From Cinnamomum chago (Eukaryota; Streptophyta; Magnoliopsida; Laurales; Lauraceae): 64,000 bases of DNA. Below, in pieces: positions 36,499 to 48,140 of this stretch. The notes under the pieces were generated by a model. It saw nothing but the letters and a program-made list of their open reading frames with translations, searched no databases and was not told the origin of the DNA. The stretch spans positions 1,319,501-1,383,500 of the forward strand of contig CP142453.1 of the NCBI GenBank assembly GCA_038049695.1, read 5' to 3'. The position numbers and the translations under genes were made by a program. Position 1 is the first letter of the stretch. Each line of letters starts with the position of its first letter.

Positions 36499-37004
36499 AG
36501 TTTGTGTACATGTGTTTTGAAACTAATTTTTTTCCAATTTTTCTAAGTTGAGTCAAAGCCTTCTAATCCAGGCTAATCTATACAATTTTTTTTTTCCCCT
36601 TGTTTGTTGTAAAGGGGATGATTGATCCATTGATTTATTGCTATTTTTCTGAGCTTGAATTGAAATGTCTTTAATTCGTTTCAACTGATGGGTTTACTGA
36701 TGATTGATTTTCCTTTTAATGATTGATCGTTTACGTTTACTTGCTGCTATTCTTGTTTTTCTTTCCTTGTTTGGACATTTGCTAGCCTTCCAATTCCAGA
36801 GAAGAACGATTGGCTTAAATGTTGTTATGGAACTACTCGTTGGCTTTTAAAGATCCCGGGTGTGAATCTTCTTAGCAAGGATCGTCTGTAATACCTGTAT
36901 AAGATCTGGAGAAAGACAAATGTGGGCAACCCTAATTACCCATGCATATTATGGTTGTCGTTTGTCACTTTAAATGGATATTCTGTATAAGCTAGTATTG
37001 TCAT
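36499..37004. other. 3' UTR and downstream flank of the kinase gene
   Basis: T-rich sequence without a further coding frame. The exact poly(A) site is not evident. Confidence 0.45.
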
Positions 37005-37200
37005 TTCTCTCGAGCTGTTGGACTGGTTAGGGACATGTGAAGCATGCTTGGGTGTGTGAGTTCGCTGCCCCCAGTAAACCAAATCAAACGAAGCCTTTTC
37101 CCACTAGGTGGAGTCGGCTATATGGATTTGACGATGTCAATCAAATCTGTTTAGGGGCATGTCCTCCGTTAGATCCATGTAGGTAAGGTTATGTTTAATA
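37005..37200 (+). mobile_element. SINE-like repeat with tRNA-type boxes
   Basis: A box-A-like TTGGACTGGTTAG (near 37018) and a box-B-like GAGTTCGCTGCCCC (near 37060) precede CCACTAGGTGGAGTCGGC, a motif I recall as the conserved Angio-domain of plant SINEs. A second copy of the motif region lies at 55212-55345. Tail and target duplication were not defined. Confidence 0.5.
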
Positions 37201-37550
37201 GTTTCTTTCCAATTTCTCTTGGGTCTCCCTCTCCCTCTCCTACTTCGGGCAATCTCCATATTTAATAGCTTCTTTCTAACTTTTCGATGCGCCGGTAAAG
37301 CGCGAAAAAAAAGATAAAAGAACAAGTAGTATTGCTATAGCAAATCAAAGCCAGTCACTTGATTGACACTAATTCAACTGCTGCGAGTGACCATCAACTT
37401 TTGCAATTTTTCCGTCGCAGAGAACAGATGCCTACTGTAGGTGTTATTTCAAATCGGTGATGATTAAATGTTGTACATAAAATCTCTTCTTGTTCCATTA
37501 TTTTTGCAGAAGCAAACATGCGAAAATGTCAAAGCCTCAGGAGTCAGGAA

Positions 37551-37875
37551 TCAATCAGATTCCTGCTTAAAGGGATTCAGTATTAAGTCGCCACGACGCC
37601 ATTTGCGCATGAGCACAAACACGTCATGTATTCCAATTGTTTTACCATGTCTCATTTCATCAGGAGTGACCAGTAGGAGCAGCTGGGTTTTCTTCAACAT
37701 GCTTAGAGCTCTGCGATCGACTTGAGCATTTTTTCTGGCCAAACTTACATACATGTAAGGAGCCATCATCAATTGAAGATGATGAAACAGGGGTAGTGGT
37801 AGTAGTAGTAGTAGATACGAGGGCTTCTCCACTTACAGAAACCTTCAGAGTGGACTCCACCATCAATGGGGGCAT
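37551..37875 (-). other. Possible small minus-strand coding remnant, unrecognised
   Basis: Two overlapping minus-strand frames (from 37875 and from about 37832, ending at 37551) could be joined by a GTATGTAAG donor near 37755 into a short protein with a Ser/Thr-rich N-terminus and RKNAQVDRRALSMLKKTQ. No domain was recognised, and it may equally be chance or a gene fragment. Confidence 0.2.
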
Positions 37876-38081
37876 CTACACTGTTTAGGATTTTGATGCT
37901 GATGATTTTCATACGTGGGGTCCACTGTCAAGTTTAAGGCAACTCTGATGAACGACCAGTTTTTCTCACACGTGTGGAAGGAAGGTTCTCACGTGTGGCT
38001 AATACCGGGCACATGGCCGGTTAGGTTAAAAATGCAATAACTCTTTCTTCCGAAAGTACCCCTGAAGCTTGACTTGTTTAT

Positions 38082-38276
38082 ATGATCAAAGTGCTAGTGG
38101 CATTCTGGTCTTTCTCACAATCACAATTCACAGCAGCAGCAGCTTCCATTTGCCTCTTCGCGCACGAGGAGGAAGAGGACGAGGAAGAGGAAGAGGAAGA
38201 GGAAGAGGAGGAAGAGGAAGAAGACGCTGCTGAAAATCCATCTTTTTTTGGGTGTTCTTTCGATCTCTACAGGTGA
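38082..38276 (+). promoter_or_regulatory. Upstream ORF with poly-Glu run before mTERF gene
   Basis: ATG at 38082 to TGA at 38276, 64 codons, in the same frame as the mTERF start but separated by a stop. A (GAG/GAA)n microsatellite at about 38167-38224 encodes an almost uninterrupted Glu run. If the transcript starts upstream this is a uORF; otherwise it is promoter DNA. Confidence 0.35.
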
Positions 38277-38321
38277 AACTTCTCATTGATTACTATCTAC
38301 TTCAATCTCTGCTGCTTACAA

Positions 38322-39446
38322 ATGTCTCTTCTTTATAGAAGGCATCTTTTCTTCAAAAACAGCTGCAAACTCCTCACATCCTTTCATCAGTCTCGATATC
38401 TTCTGCCATTTTCAACCGTTAGTACGGTAAAGAAACCTCCCCAAACCCCTTTCTTGGTCGATTACCTCGTAAACACATGTGGGTTCTCAAGATATAAAGC
38501 AATCAGTGCCTCCAAAGGCCTCAATTGCATACGATCGCCTGAAAAACTCGATTCTGTTATCGGTTTCTTAAGAGATTGCGGTTTGAGCGACACCCAAATC
38601 AAACATGTAGTTTCTTGGAGACCCAAGTTACTTTGTGCCAACGTAGAGAAGACCCTTGTTCCCAAAGTTCGGATCTTGCAAGAACTAGGCCTATCTCGGT
38701 CTGGCCTTGCAGAGCTGATAATGTTGAAGCCCAAGCTTCTGGTTGCAAGTGTTGAACCTTTCATTAAATTCCTTAGGCCCCTGCTTGGCTCCAAAGATGA
38801 TGTGATTAAAACACTCAATAGAACTCAATGGAATATTACTGATAGAAGTATTAAGACATTAGTGCAACCCAATATCTCGTTTCTGAAGCAATGTGGGACT
38901 TCTGATGAAATGATTGCCAAATTTATGGTAAGGAATCCAAACTTCTTTTTCCAATATCCAACCCACCTTAAGGATACTGTTAACCGTGTCAAGAAACTGG
39001 GGCTCACCCAAGAGAGTGGGGCTTTTATTTATGCAATTTTTGTTCTTGGCTCCATGAGTAAAAAGGCACTGAAGGCAAAATTTGAATTGTTCAAAAGCTT
39101 GGGATGGTCAGATGCTGATGCAATTTCTGCTTTTGTGAGAGCTCCTGAGTACGTGAAATACTCTGAGAAGAAGATACGGGCATCAATGGATTACTTCGTG
39201 AAGGAACTAGAGTATGACCCTTCATATGTTGTATCCAATCCAAAGGTTCTGACTTACAGCTTGGAGAAGCGAATAATCCCTCGATTCAATTTACTGCGGA
39301 TCCTGAAATCGAAGGAGTTGTTGAAGAGAAGTATTGGACTCTACGCAATTGCTTCCATGTCCGAGAAGAGGTTCTTGGAGCGGTTTCTGAATCCACATAA
39401 GGAGTCTGTTCCTGAGGTCTTAGAAGTTTACATGGGGTGTATGTGA
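38322..39446 (+). CDS. mTERF family protein, probably mitochondrial
   Basis: A single exon of 374 residues. The ATG at 38322 was chosen because MSLLYRRHLFFKNSCK is a basic, Arg/Ser/Phe-containing organelle-targeting leader; the in-frame sequence upstream lacks an ATG before a stop. Repeated ~30-residue mTERF motifs fill residues ~55-350, for example SDTQIKHVVSWRPKLLC, LSRSGLAELIMLKPKLL, SDEMIAKFMVRNPNFFF and WSDADAISAFVRAPEYV. mTERF proteins bind organelle nucleic acids and act in transcription termination or RNA processing; plants have dozens, many intronless and arranged like this one. Length is normal and no disruption was seen. The exact orthologue and target cannot be given. Confidence 0.92.
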   Translation: MSLLYRRHLFFKNSCKLLTSFHQSRYLLPFSTVSTVKKPPQTPFLVDYLVNTCGFSRYKAISASKGLNCIRSPEKLDSVIGFLRDCGLSDTQIKHVVSWRPKLLCANVEKTLVPKVRILQELGLSRSGLAELIMLKPKLLVASVEPFIKFLRPLLGSKDDVIKTLNRTQWNITDRSIKTLVQPNISFLKQCGTSDEMIAKFMVRNPNFFFQYPTHLKDTVNRVKKLGLTQESGAFIYAIFVLGSMSKKALKAKFELFKSLGWSDADAISAFVRAPEYVKYSEKKIRASMDYFVKELEYDPSYVVSNPKVLTYSLEKRIIPRFNLLRILKSKELLKRSIGLYAIASMSEKRFLERFLNPHKESVPEVLEVYMGCM

Positions 39447-40396
39447 AAGGTTACATTCATAAGGTAATAAGATAAAACAACCTCTAGCATCTTCTTCTCA
39501 ACCTTTTGCATTTGACCTTGATTTTGTTGAATGAATGATGTGTATGGATCCCAAAGCTGCAATGCAGATTTTTAGACAATTTATAATTGTATTGCTATCA
39601 TCTTCATCACCACTGTAGTGCTGCTTTTTGTTGCCTTTTGTTCTATTTTTCAGTTGGTCTAATGACTAATATGGATTTCATGTAATTAGTTCTCTTGTGG
39701 TCATTATGTAATAGTAGCAGCGGCCAATCCCTTAACATATTAGGAGAAGGCCATGTTCAAGCCTACAAATTGGATGATAGATACGTTGGAACTTGATATC
39801 CAAAATAGAGCTTTCACTTTATCAAACAGTTCATCTTATGGCACCTATACTGTTAAATGGCAGTCAAAATCTCAATTATGTGGTTTTTGGATGCAGAGTA
39901 TATGGTATCTGGGACTGTCTGCTATCATTTTGATACTTATTTGTAACTCATGAAGCTCTTGTTAAGTTCTTAAAAAAAAAAAAACACAATTTCACTCCAT
40001 ATTTGTTATAGGAAGTACGCTTCTCGGCCATTATTTCAAGACCTTGGGAGGAAGATCATATCTGCACTGCAAGGGACAACATGTTTATTTTGAAGAGTAC
40101 AAGCTTGTGGTCTATTAATGTCAAGGATATGACTTTGCAATGTGGTCTATTATGATTCATAGATACAGATTGGAAATTGACATAGTTAATGCGATCACGG
40201 ATATGACTTTGCAATGAGGTTAACCTATCCATAACATGATATTCCATATTTTGTACCAATCCATACAGACTATGATTATTCATTTTTGATACTTTTCTAA
40301 GCTGATAAAATAGTCGCTATTGACAATCCTTTCTAGCATATTATGTTGGAAAAATAAGAAAATAATAGAACTTTATGAAACTCAGTACAGTAGGAC
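39447..40396. other. mTERF 3' flank and intergenic DNA
   Basis: AT-rich, with an A12 run near 39973. No gene recognised. Confidence 0.45.
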
Positions 40397-41520
40397 TTGT
40401 CAAAACTGAGCCCAAGTATCCGTGCAGCGTCCAATACTAATATCAGTCTTTTGGATGCAACTATGCTAGGCATATGCATGTATCCGGGCATCATAGATGT
40501 CAAGATCAGTGACCAAATCCATGATTGGCTGCACTATCACTGTCATTTTTTGATAAAGGTTATGATAAGCATTCAAATAACAAATAATATTAGTATATGC
40601 CTTTCTTTATGAAACTTAGTACAGGATGATATGTTGAAACTAAACCTAAGTATGGTGTAATATTTACTTATTTATTTTTTCGTTCGGTAACTTTGAATAA
40701 TATTAAAAGAGCAAAAAGATTACAACCAGCCAGCCCCAAAGCAACACAAAATGGGGCCACAGTGGTATGAAAGAATTATACCAAGGACCAATACATATTA
40801 AAAGCAACCACATTAGAAGACCTATCCACCTCTTGCTTAGCAACAAATATTAGCAAAGCCAATGGCTGTCCACCCAACATGTTGAAATTCCACTTGAATT
40901 AACGATGAAAAAGCTCTAAGTTCATTCAAACAGAGCTGAAGTCTCCAAGGAATCTTATTAGCTGAAGTCACCCAAAAAATTGCATTCAGAGAGTCACTTT
41001 CCACAAATAACTTACATTGAAATGAATGAGAAATAAAAGGCCGGATTGCTACTAGGATAGCTACAAGCCTGTAACCTCCACCTCATTAGACTCCAAATAA
41101 TCCACATGGTTCAGAACATAACCACAACAACAGTACAACACCATTGCTATTATGAAGCACCCCTCCGACCCCTGCCAACCGACTTTCAACTAGTAGCCCC
41201 GTCGACGTTAAACTTTAACACGCTTACACTTGAGTCCAAAACACCAACTTTCTCACTATTCTAACTCCACACAATAAAGAGGCCTCCCAATTACACATCG
41301 GCTATTCTTAAACTATCAAAAGTTGCTCCTAGGCATATGCAAGTATCTAAGTATCAATATCATATCCTTTGGATGTGGTTGTACTAGGCATGTGCAAGTA
41401 TCCATGCGTCATAGATGTCAAGATTGTAAGGCACACTATCACCATCCTTTTTTTTTTTTAATTTTTTTTTAAAGGTAATAACAAATATTCAAATAATTTA
41501 GCAGATGCCTTTCTCAAAAA
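40397..41520. repeat. Direct repeat pair flanking a LINE remnant
   Basis: About 180-200 bp at 40400-40615 (CTAGGCATATGCATGTATCC, then CATAGATGTCAAGAT, then a run into ATTCAAATAA) recurs diverged at about 41330-41515 (CTAGGCATGTGCAAGTATCC, CATAGATGTCAAGAT, ATTCAAATAA). The LINE fragment lies between them. Confidence 0.65.
40670..41260 (-). pseudogene. LINE RNase H remnant, minus strand
   Basis: On the minus strand broken frames read LKFNVDGAT, NSNGVVL, LFVESDSLNAI, IPWRLQLCLNELRAFSSLI and AKQEVDRSSNV, the conserved course of the RNase H domain at the end of plant LINE ORF2. Stops and shifts are frequent. The upstream RT is absent, so this is a 5'-truncated or decayed copy. Confidence 0.65.
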
Positions 41521-43059
41521 TAAAAGAAGACATTAGCATATTTTCCTAAGTGAGCTTAAATGGACCATGCTAAAAGGTTATGTAAATTAAAAGAAATCGG
41601 TAACAGAGTAGTTTCATATGCTTGCCTATTTTCTTAGCCTATTCTCATATCATATCAATATTTAAGAACTTGAATTAATGAGTCTCATGTAATAATTTTG
41701 TATGGTTGGCAACTTGGCATTTTGCAATCCTCCTTCAGCGTTAGGTACAGTCCAAGCAAATCTCTCCCTCTTCCAACCAGAGAATTGCTTACATCTGGTT
41801 TTCTGATTTTCTGACCTTGGCATCTCTCTCTCACTCTCCCTCTCCTACAAGGGAGGAATGCTTACTATCCTAATCCTCAACTAGCCTAATCTACAATCCC
41901 AGCACTCATCCTGGGGTGCTCTGCATGAGTGCTCTGCCACAGTAAGCTCCAACGTCCTTGTTCCGGCGCAGTGTGCTCCTGCATCTGTGTTTCTTTAAGT
42001 CTCAGCTTTGCCATACTGTGACAGTGTGACCATTCATGCATCATTATTATTAAAGAGATAAGGATGGAGAAGTTAAATAAATCTAGGGTAGGTTGACTAC
42101 TACTTAAATTGAGGGATTGGATTACTATAGGGAATCAGGATTTCAAGCCATGGCATGAAGGGAGTTGTTGGTAGTGTACTGGATTCTAGAGCCAAAGTGC
42201 AGGATTTGAGTTGAAACTAAATTTAAGGTAAATTCAACCAGTTGTGGATGGGCAAACATTTGGCATTAACTGAACGCTTTTCAAATGCAAAATTCAGCTT
42301 TCTCATAGTAGGTTCAAACAGACTCTTACAGCAGAAGACTCGATGTAAACACAATTCAGATTCAGAAAAAAAGTTATTCTGATGGATCATAAGCCACATC
42401 TCAACACTTTCTGCATTGTGTATGACTTCTAGAAGAGATTAAGCCACAGCCTGAGTTAAATTGTAAAACTCATGATGCCAACCCCAGATTGGTGGATACG
42501 ACTATGATGATTATGGTGATTGACCTACATTTTTAGTTTTGGGACAAAATCTTAACAAAAGAAAATCATAATAATAATAAAAAAAAAAAAACACTAGGTC
42601 ACTGATCAAATGGAATGGAAGTCAACTCTTAAGTCAAAATTCTGAAGTAAGAAAATTGGTTGTTGACAGGTCACTCATTAATATGTAAAAGAAGCATAAA
42701 AATGACTTTCTCTTAGGCTTAATCTTACTCATCTTCTATTCCTATGAGAAAACAGATTGTCTTAATTTAGTTCTTTCTCAACTCTTATTTTTATATATAT
42801 ATATATATATATATTTATCTTTTATCTGTTTTTAGGTTGGTCACATGATTGGAATGCACAACCTTGTGGTTACGAGTTGCGACATTGAGCACCTTCCAAA
42901 CGAGCTTCTAAACTTTAAAAGTCCTATGAAAAACCAAACAAAGAAAATATCCTAAAAGTGACACCTATAAGTGACCTGGTGATGCAGGCACATTTTTAAG
43001 AGGATCTGCATGGGCCAAAGGGGTCTCCTACTTTGACTCGTCCACATTGGAAGCCCAGA
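41521..43059. other. Intergenic, no gene seen
   Basis: AT-rich, containing one TA microsatellite at 42791-42814. Confidence 0.5.
42791..42814. repeat. (TA)n microsatellite
   Basis: About 11-12 TA units. Confidence 0.95.
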
Positions 43060-44095
43060 GAGACGTGTGAAAGCCTCACTATCCTTTTTTAAATGGAAAT
43101 CTTTGGGGAGATTAGATTAAATTAGAGTTCTAGTTTAGAGAAGAATTATGTTTTTTTTTTTTTTTTTGGGGTTTAGATTAGATTTTCTTATTCGTTGAGG
43201 GGTTTTACTACCACCCCATTGTTTACAAAGCATTTTAGGTCTATTGGTCATTCAGTTTTTTGGAAATAAGGTCTTGTTTTAGTAATTGCAAAAGATCCTC
43301 TTTCTCCTTGTCTTGTGTAAGAACTGGGTGTGACTTATATGATCCATTTACTCTCATGGTGCAAGGCCAAGGCATGGGTTTGAGACCCGCTGCATTGCTT
43401 TGATGTATATTTTCCCCCATCCATCATTCTGAGCGAGTGATTGTCACTGGTATTGCTCTAATTGACCAAAAAAAAAAAAAAAAACTGGAACTTGAGAAAT
43501 CAATCCCTCAACTCCAATCAGATTTGTAATATTCCTCACTGTTCTCCGATTGGATCTAATTGGGAGGTTAGAGTATCTTCATAACATGCACATAATCCAT
43601 TGCATCCTTGTTATCGCAACTACAGTGACCTTTCGACTGTGTAAACCTGGGATATATATCTCCAGACTCCAATCTGTCTTTGGAAGCCATAGTCATCCCT
43701 TATTGTTTGGGACTGAAAGCTTCCGCAACATTTTTCAAAAGGAAAAAGTGAATTCCAGTGTTATTTTGGAGTTTGTCTTTGCAGTACCTGCTGTGTAGCT
43801 TGTTAGCTGCTCTTAAACTAATGAGATAAGGCTAAGATGACGATGATCATAATGAACTGAAAGGCCTTGTGGATACCTTTGATTACAATTGGTTGACATT
43901 TCTAAATGTTTGGAAATCTTGGATTCTTTGTTATGAGAGTCATTGAGTGAACTGCTGCCCACTTAATCCACCAATTGAACCTTTGAATAGGGTAGCATTG
44001 CGCACTAGCTGTTTGGATTTAAGCTGATTGCGAGTATTTGTTGTGGATTTCAAACTTGGGTTTAAACCAATGATTGGTCTTTATATATTTGCAGG
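43060..44095. repeat. Duplicated segment, copy A
   Basis: GTGTGAAAGCCTCACTATCC and CACCCCATTGTTTA near 43070-43230, then 43693-44085 (for example CATTTCTAAAT, TTTGTTATGAGAGTCAT, GAATAGGGTAGCATTGC), match in order with 49573-50080 downstream of the BAHD gene. Copy A carries about 450 bp of extra sequence between its two parts. Confidence 0.75.
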
Positions 44096-46955
44096 AAGTC
44101 CCATCTGTGAAGGGCGAAGAAAAGAGGAATGTGATAAGTGAGGAACTGTTTATGGTGCTTGGTCAATGTTTCCATCTTCTCCTCCTATATTAATTTTTTT
44201 ATTGATCTGATTACAGCAAAGCCACAATCAAATCTTCTAGTTACAAATAATTTCTTAAACAAATCCCTAATCAATCATGATTAATAGGATAATTAAACAG
44301 AAATACACTCCCTTTCAAGTGTAGTTTATATAGTGCCCCTTACAAAACGTGATGCTCCTGATGACTATGTAAGTCCATTCTCTATATAGTCATATAATCA
44401 AATAGGCAGTGGGATAGCCCAATGGTTAATTGCTGGAGTTTTGGCCAACTATATTGGTCTGAGTCAAATAATCCTGGACTCACTAGAGTCACAGGAGTTC
44501 AGTCTGGACTGATTGGACATTGTGTTCACCTTATCAAAAAGTGTCCATGTCTTCTTCGGTACATTGGACAGGTAATTGAATAACCCATCAAACACATCTT
44601 GCGTCATGTCATTCAGTTACTTGCCATTGACACATGAAATATGGCTGTAGCATTATGAAAAGTGAAAAGAAAATCCTACTTTGGTGCCACTTAGCCTGAT
44701 GCATATGGACTATGGCATAAAAGCTGACAGCAAAAGAACAAAATGTTGGTCATGTAGCAAAGACATTGTCGGCAATGAAGGATTTGAACAAGGGTTCTCA
44801 TGCATGGAAGAGTAGATATAATTATATAAATGATTATTTCTAATGTAAAATATCTTGCTTAGGTAAACATGTGTTGAATAACTAGTGTTATCTTTTTAAA
44901 GTAGCTATTCTCTTCATACTTAATTGTCTCTGCTTTATAAGTCGGCTCTTAACCTCCTATCTTTTCCATTTTTTTTAATGAAATACTGGACTTGATCTTT
45001 GGTTGTAGATTTGCCATATTTGATGCTTCAAACAAGTTTGTTGACATCAGAATTTCTTTAAAGGATAGAACCACAACATCTTGAGAACTGAGTGAGACGC
45101 AGAAGTATTGGCCCCTTTTAGCTTCATTTTAACCTATCGAGAAGAGTATTTAATCCTCTCGGTTGTGATATTTTTTTTTATTAATTAATTTTTGTGGTTA
45201 CATGGGTCCTGAATAACTATGTCATGTGCATGTCATTAATGATGATCCCTATAGTTGTGATCTACCGAGCTATGTTGATGGCCGAAATCTTCCTGATTCT
45301 CTATCATGTCATTATTGATGGGATCCTTTTGCATGACCTTTTTTTTTTTTGTGTGCGTGCGTGTTTTGGTAAATATACTCACACACGCACCCGTATAGTA
45401 TACACTACCAAGTCCCTCACCAACACAATTGGGGATCAGCCTCTGGCTCTGTCTGTGCAGAGGGAAAGGCCTACCAACTGAATAGAATGTGGATTGGCCT
45501 TTTGCAGAACTTCAGTTGATGATGTCACTCCAAACATTTTTGTAAATTACTATTTTAGTGATTACTGTAAAAAGCCTAGTATGATTCTGTACATGCATAT
45601 TTTCAAATGGGTCCATCTCAACCTTTTAGGTTTCTTCAGAATTCTCAGTACTGCTGCTTTTTTATTTTTATTCTTGCTCAAATCTGTTTTGCAGGCCTTA
45701 TTGTTGATTAGAATACAGTAGAAAATGCCTTAAACAGTTTGAAGAGGAAAGACATGGCTCTCGAAATCCCCATTGACAGTTTGTCAATTTTTTTCTTCTG
45801 GAAAGTAAGCTTGGCTTTCCACTTTTAAATGGATTCTTTTGTTAAATGTGGAAGATGGATTCTTTTGTTAAAGGCGGAAGGGGTTTCCTTGTATGGATAC
45901 TTACATTAAATGGTAGAAAGGGTTTGCATGCTTTAGTACGAGCTATCAATTTCTTGGCATGTACTTAAGAATGTGTTGTAGAGAGAAGAAACTAGGATTG
46001 GATTGCCTTTAACACAGGTCCAGGAAGAAAGGAACTTTCAACTAGGAATTTTTATCCTCTTGACATATTAATGTGTGAAGACTGAACAGAAGAAGCTATG
46101 TGTTGATTTCACAAAAAAGATTAGATTTCACTTGTGATGCGATAAAGCGCATTGGAGGAAGTATCAGATATTGAAATGGTGCTGAAACCAGTCTGCGCCT
46201 TTTGTGAAGAAGGGAATGAAATAAGAATTTGATTGTTCCTCTCTTCTTGCCTTAATGGGCTTTTTTGGCCTCACTGGTGTGTGTCACAAGTACCTCAGGT
46301 GTTTTGGAAATTCCGGTTACATGCACAGTATTTTCTTATAACGGCATACCCCATTACTAAATGCTAACACTTTGAGTTGAACATACAGGGAAAAGAACTC
46401 AAAGAAATGGGCCATTCTAACAATCATATTATGATCTGTAAAGAATGGCCAACACTCCATGATTCTGCTTTCATTATGGAAGTCTGATGGACGAGATGGT
46501 TTCGATCATGTGATCGGGTATTATTGATCTAGGCCACACTTCTGATGAGGCTGCAGGATGACGGTCATAATCATTCAATCGAACCGTGGAAAAACTTGGA
46601 TTGAGGTAAAATTTGATACCCCTTCTACCTTGAGGGTGTTTATTTCGAGTGGCTCAGATTTCAGTAGGTAGGCCCCACTGTGGAGTTCCATTCCTTAGGA
46701 TTTCTCTAGTTAAAGCCTCATATGATCCAAACTCTCAGGAGTCATCAGTTGAAGGACACAGCTTACTTACTGCATCCATGCATTGTCTGTAGCAATTGAT
46801 GCACTCATTACATTGTAGGGTCAACCCCACCTAATAAACATGAAAGGCTGGCATTATCACCTATTGTTAACGCCCTGTTGATAAAGTGGACTTTTAGGAT
46901 GCATTTGTACAGGATGTCTGCCATGGGAAAATGCTTTTCCTCACGTTTTGAATCA
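44096..46955. other. Intergenic, no gene seen
   Basis: AT-rich DNA. GTGGGATAGCCCAATGGTTAA near 44410 resembles a tRNA-type box A and may be a SINE head. Open frames of up to 95 codons (45194-45481) carry no recognised motif. Confidence 0.45.
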
Positions 46956-47125
46956 TTGCATTTGGTCCAGATCCATTTTGTTGTAGAAAACCCCAAAAGC
47001 ACGTTTTTACTTGCCTGAGGATTTGGGCTTTCCGCAGAAGAGGAAGCGTGGTGGCCCCAAAGATAAAGGGTTTGGATAAGCTTCAGGTCAAGATGAGCAC
47101 TACCGAGGGTGACAAGAAGGATTAA
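46956..47125 (+). other. Unidentified coding-like remnant
   Basis: Two frames joined by one shift read LPEDLGFPQKRKRGGPKDKG then GLDKLQVKMSTTEGDKKD and a stop. The basic, then Asp/Lys-rich end looks like the C-terminus of a real protein, possibly a processed-pseudogene fragment. The family was not recognised. Confidence 0.25.
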
Positions 47126-48085
47126 CCCAAACCCGACTCTCTAGTGATTGGGTTGAAAATCTCAACCTGAACCCATAATTAATAAGTTGGGTTCATTTTA
47201 GGTTAATGTCTCATATTGCAATTAAGTGGGTAATGTGAGGTTCATGTTAGATTGGCAGGTCAAATTGCAATATTGCACTCCACCCAAAAACCAACCCATT
47301 CATAGGTCGGGCCATGATGTAAACTCAGAACCCTGAATTACCAGGTAAGGTTCTAGTCACAGGTGTTTTTGGTACTTGGCTTCTCCAAAATGATTATGTC
47401 AGATTATATTTGTACTTTCTTTATCCTCCGTTTGATTTAATCGTCATTCTCTAGTTTGGCAATGACGTCGTCGTCGACTGACTGTTTTATATGTTGACAG
47501 AGCACAGTTGAAACTCACTGAGTTAAACTGAGCTATGACCGTTGAACTGAGTTCAAGAAGTTTAAGTGAAGCTGTCAGTCTGTTATAACCACTTTGATTG
47601 GTCTTAACGACATCTGAAGTCATTCCTTTTACATTTTTTGTAACAGATGAAGTCATGCTATTTCTCTTCTCCTTGAGAATTACAACTGAACCTAGCACAA
47701 CTGCATTATCTCTTAAAGTTTCAAGATAACATTATAGTGCTGCAAATGTAAACAGTTCATCCTATCATCGCATCATCGTCGTTCGCCTGATTTCTTCTGT
47801 GTTGTGGTTTATGCTTATTTATTGTTATCATTATTATTTGCTGGTAGATTGGATACAGGACGATCATTTCTTATCTGCAGCATTTGTAGTCCACTGTATA
47901 TTGAGAGTAGTTTCATTCTGAGTTTTTTACACATAGGAGTCCAACCGAGTTAGACTTGATGATCACCCTTTCATACGAAACATTAACTGCCTACGTACAT
48001 TTGTGAAATTTCCTTTGATGAGAGTGATGTAGACATGAACTAAAGATCCATATAATTCTGTCGCAGTTATTTTGATTCTTAGGAA
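47126..48085. other. Intergenic, upstream of BAHD gene
   Basis: No coding frame recognised; presumably holds the BAHD promoter. Confidence 0.45.
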
Positions 48086-48086
48086 C

Positions 48087-48093
48087 TATAAAT
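48087..48093 (+). promoter_or_regulatory. TATA box of BAHD gene
   Basis: TATAAAT lies 48-54 bp upstream of the ATG, which would give a leader of about 20-25 nt. Confidence 0.5.
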
Positions 48094-48140
48094 CAATCTG
48101 TCTCTTCTCGATCACCAATCTACTTGATCATATCTTAGCT

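Noticed and set aside
44405..44480. tRNA gene
   Set aside because: A box-A-like word is present but no cloverleaf or convincing box B at the right distance; at most a SINE head.
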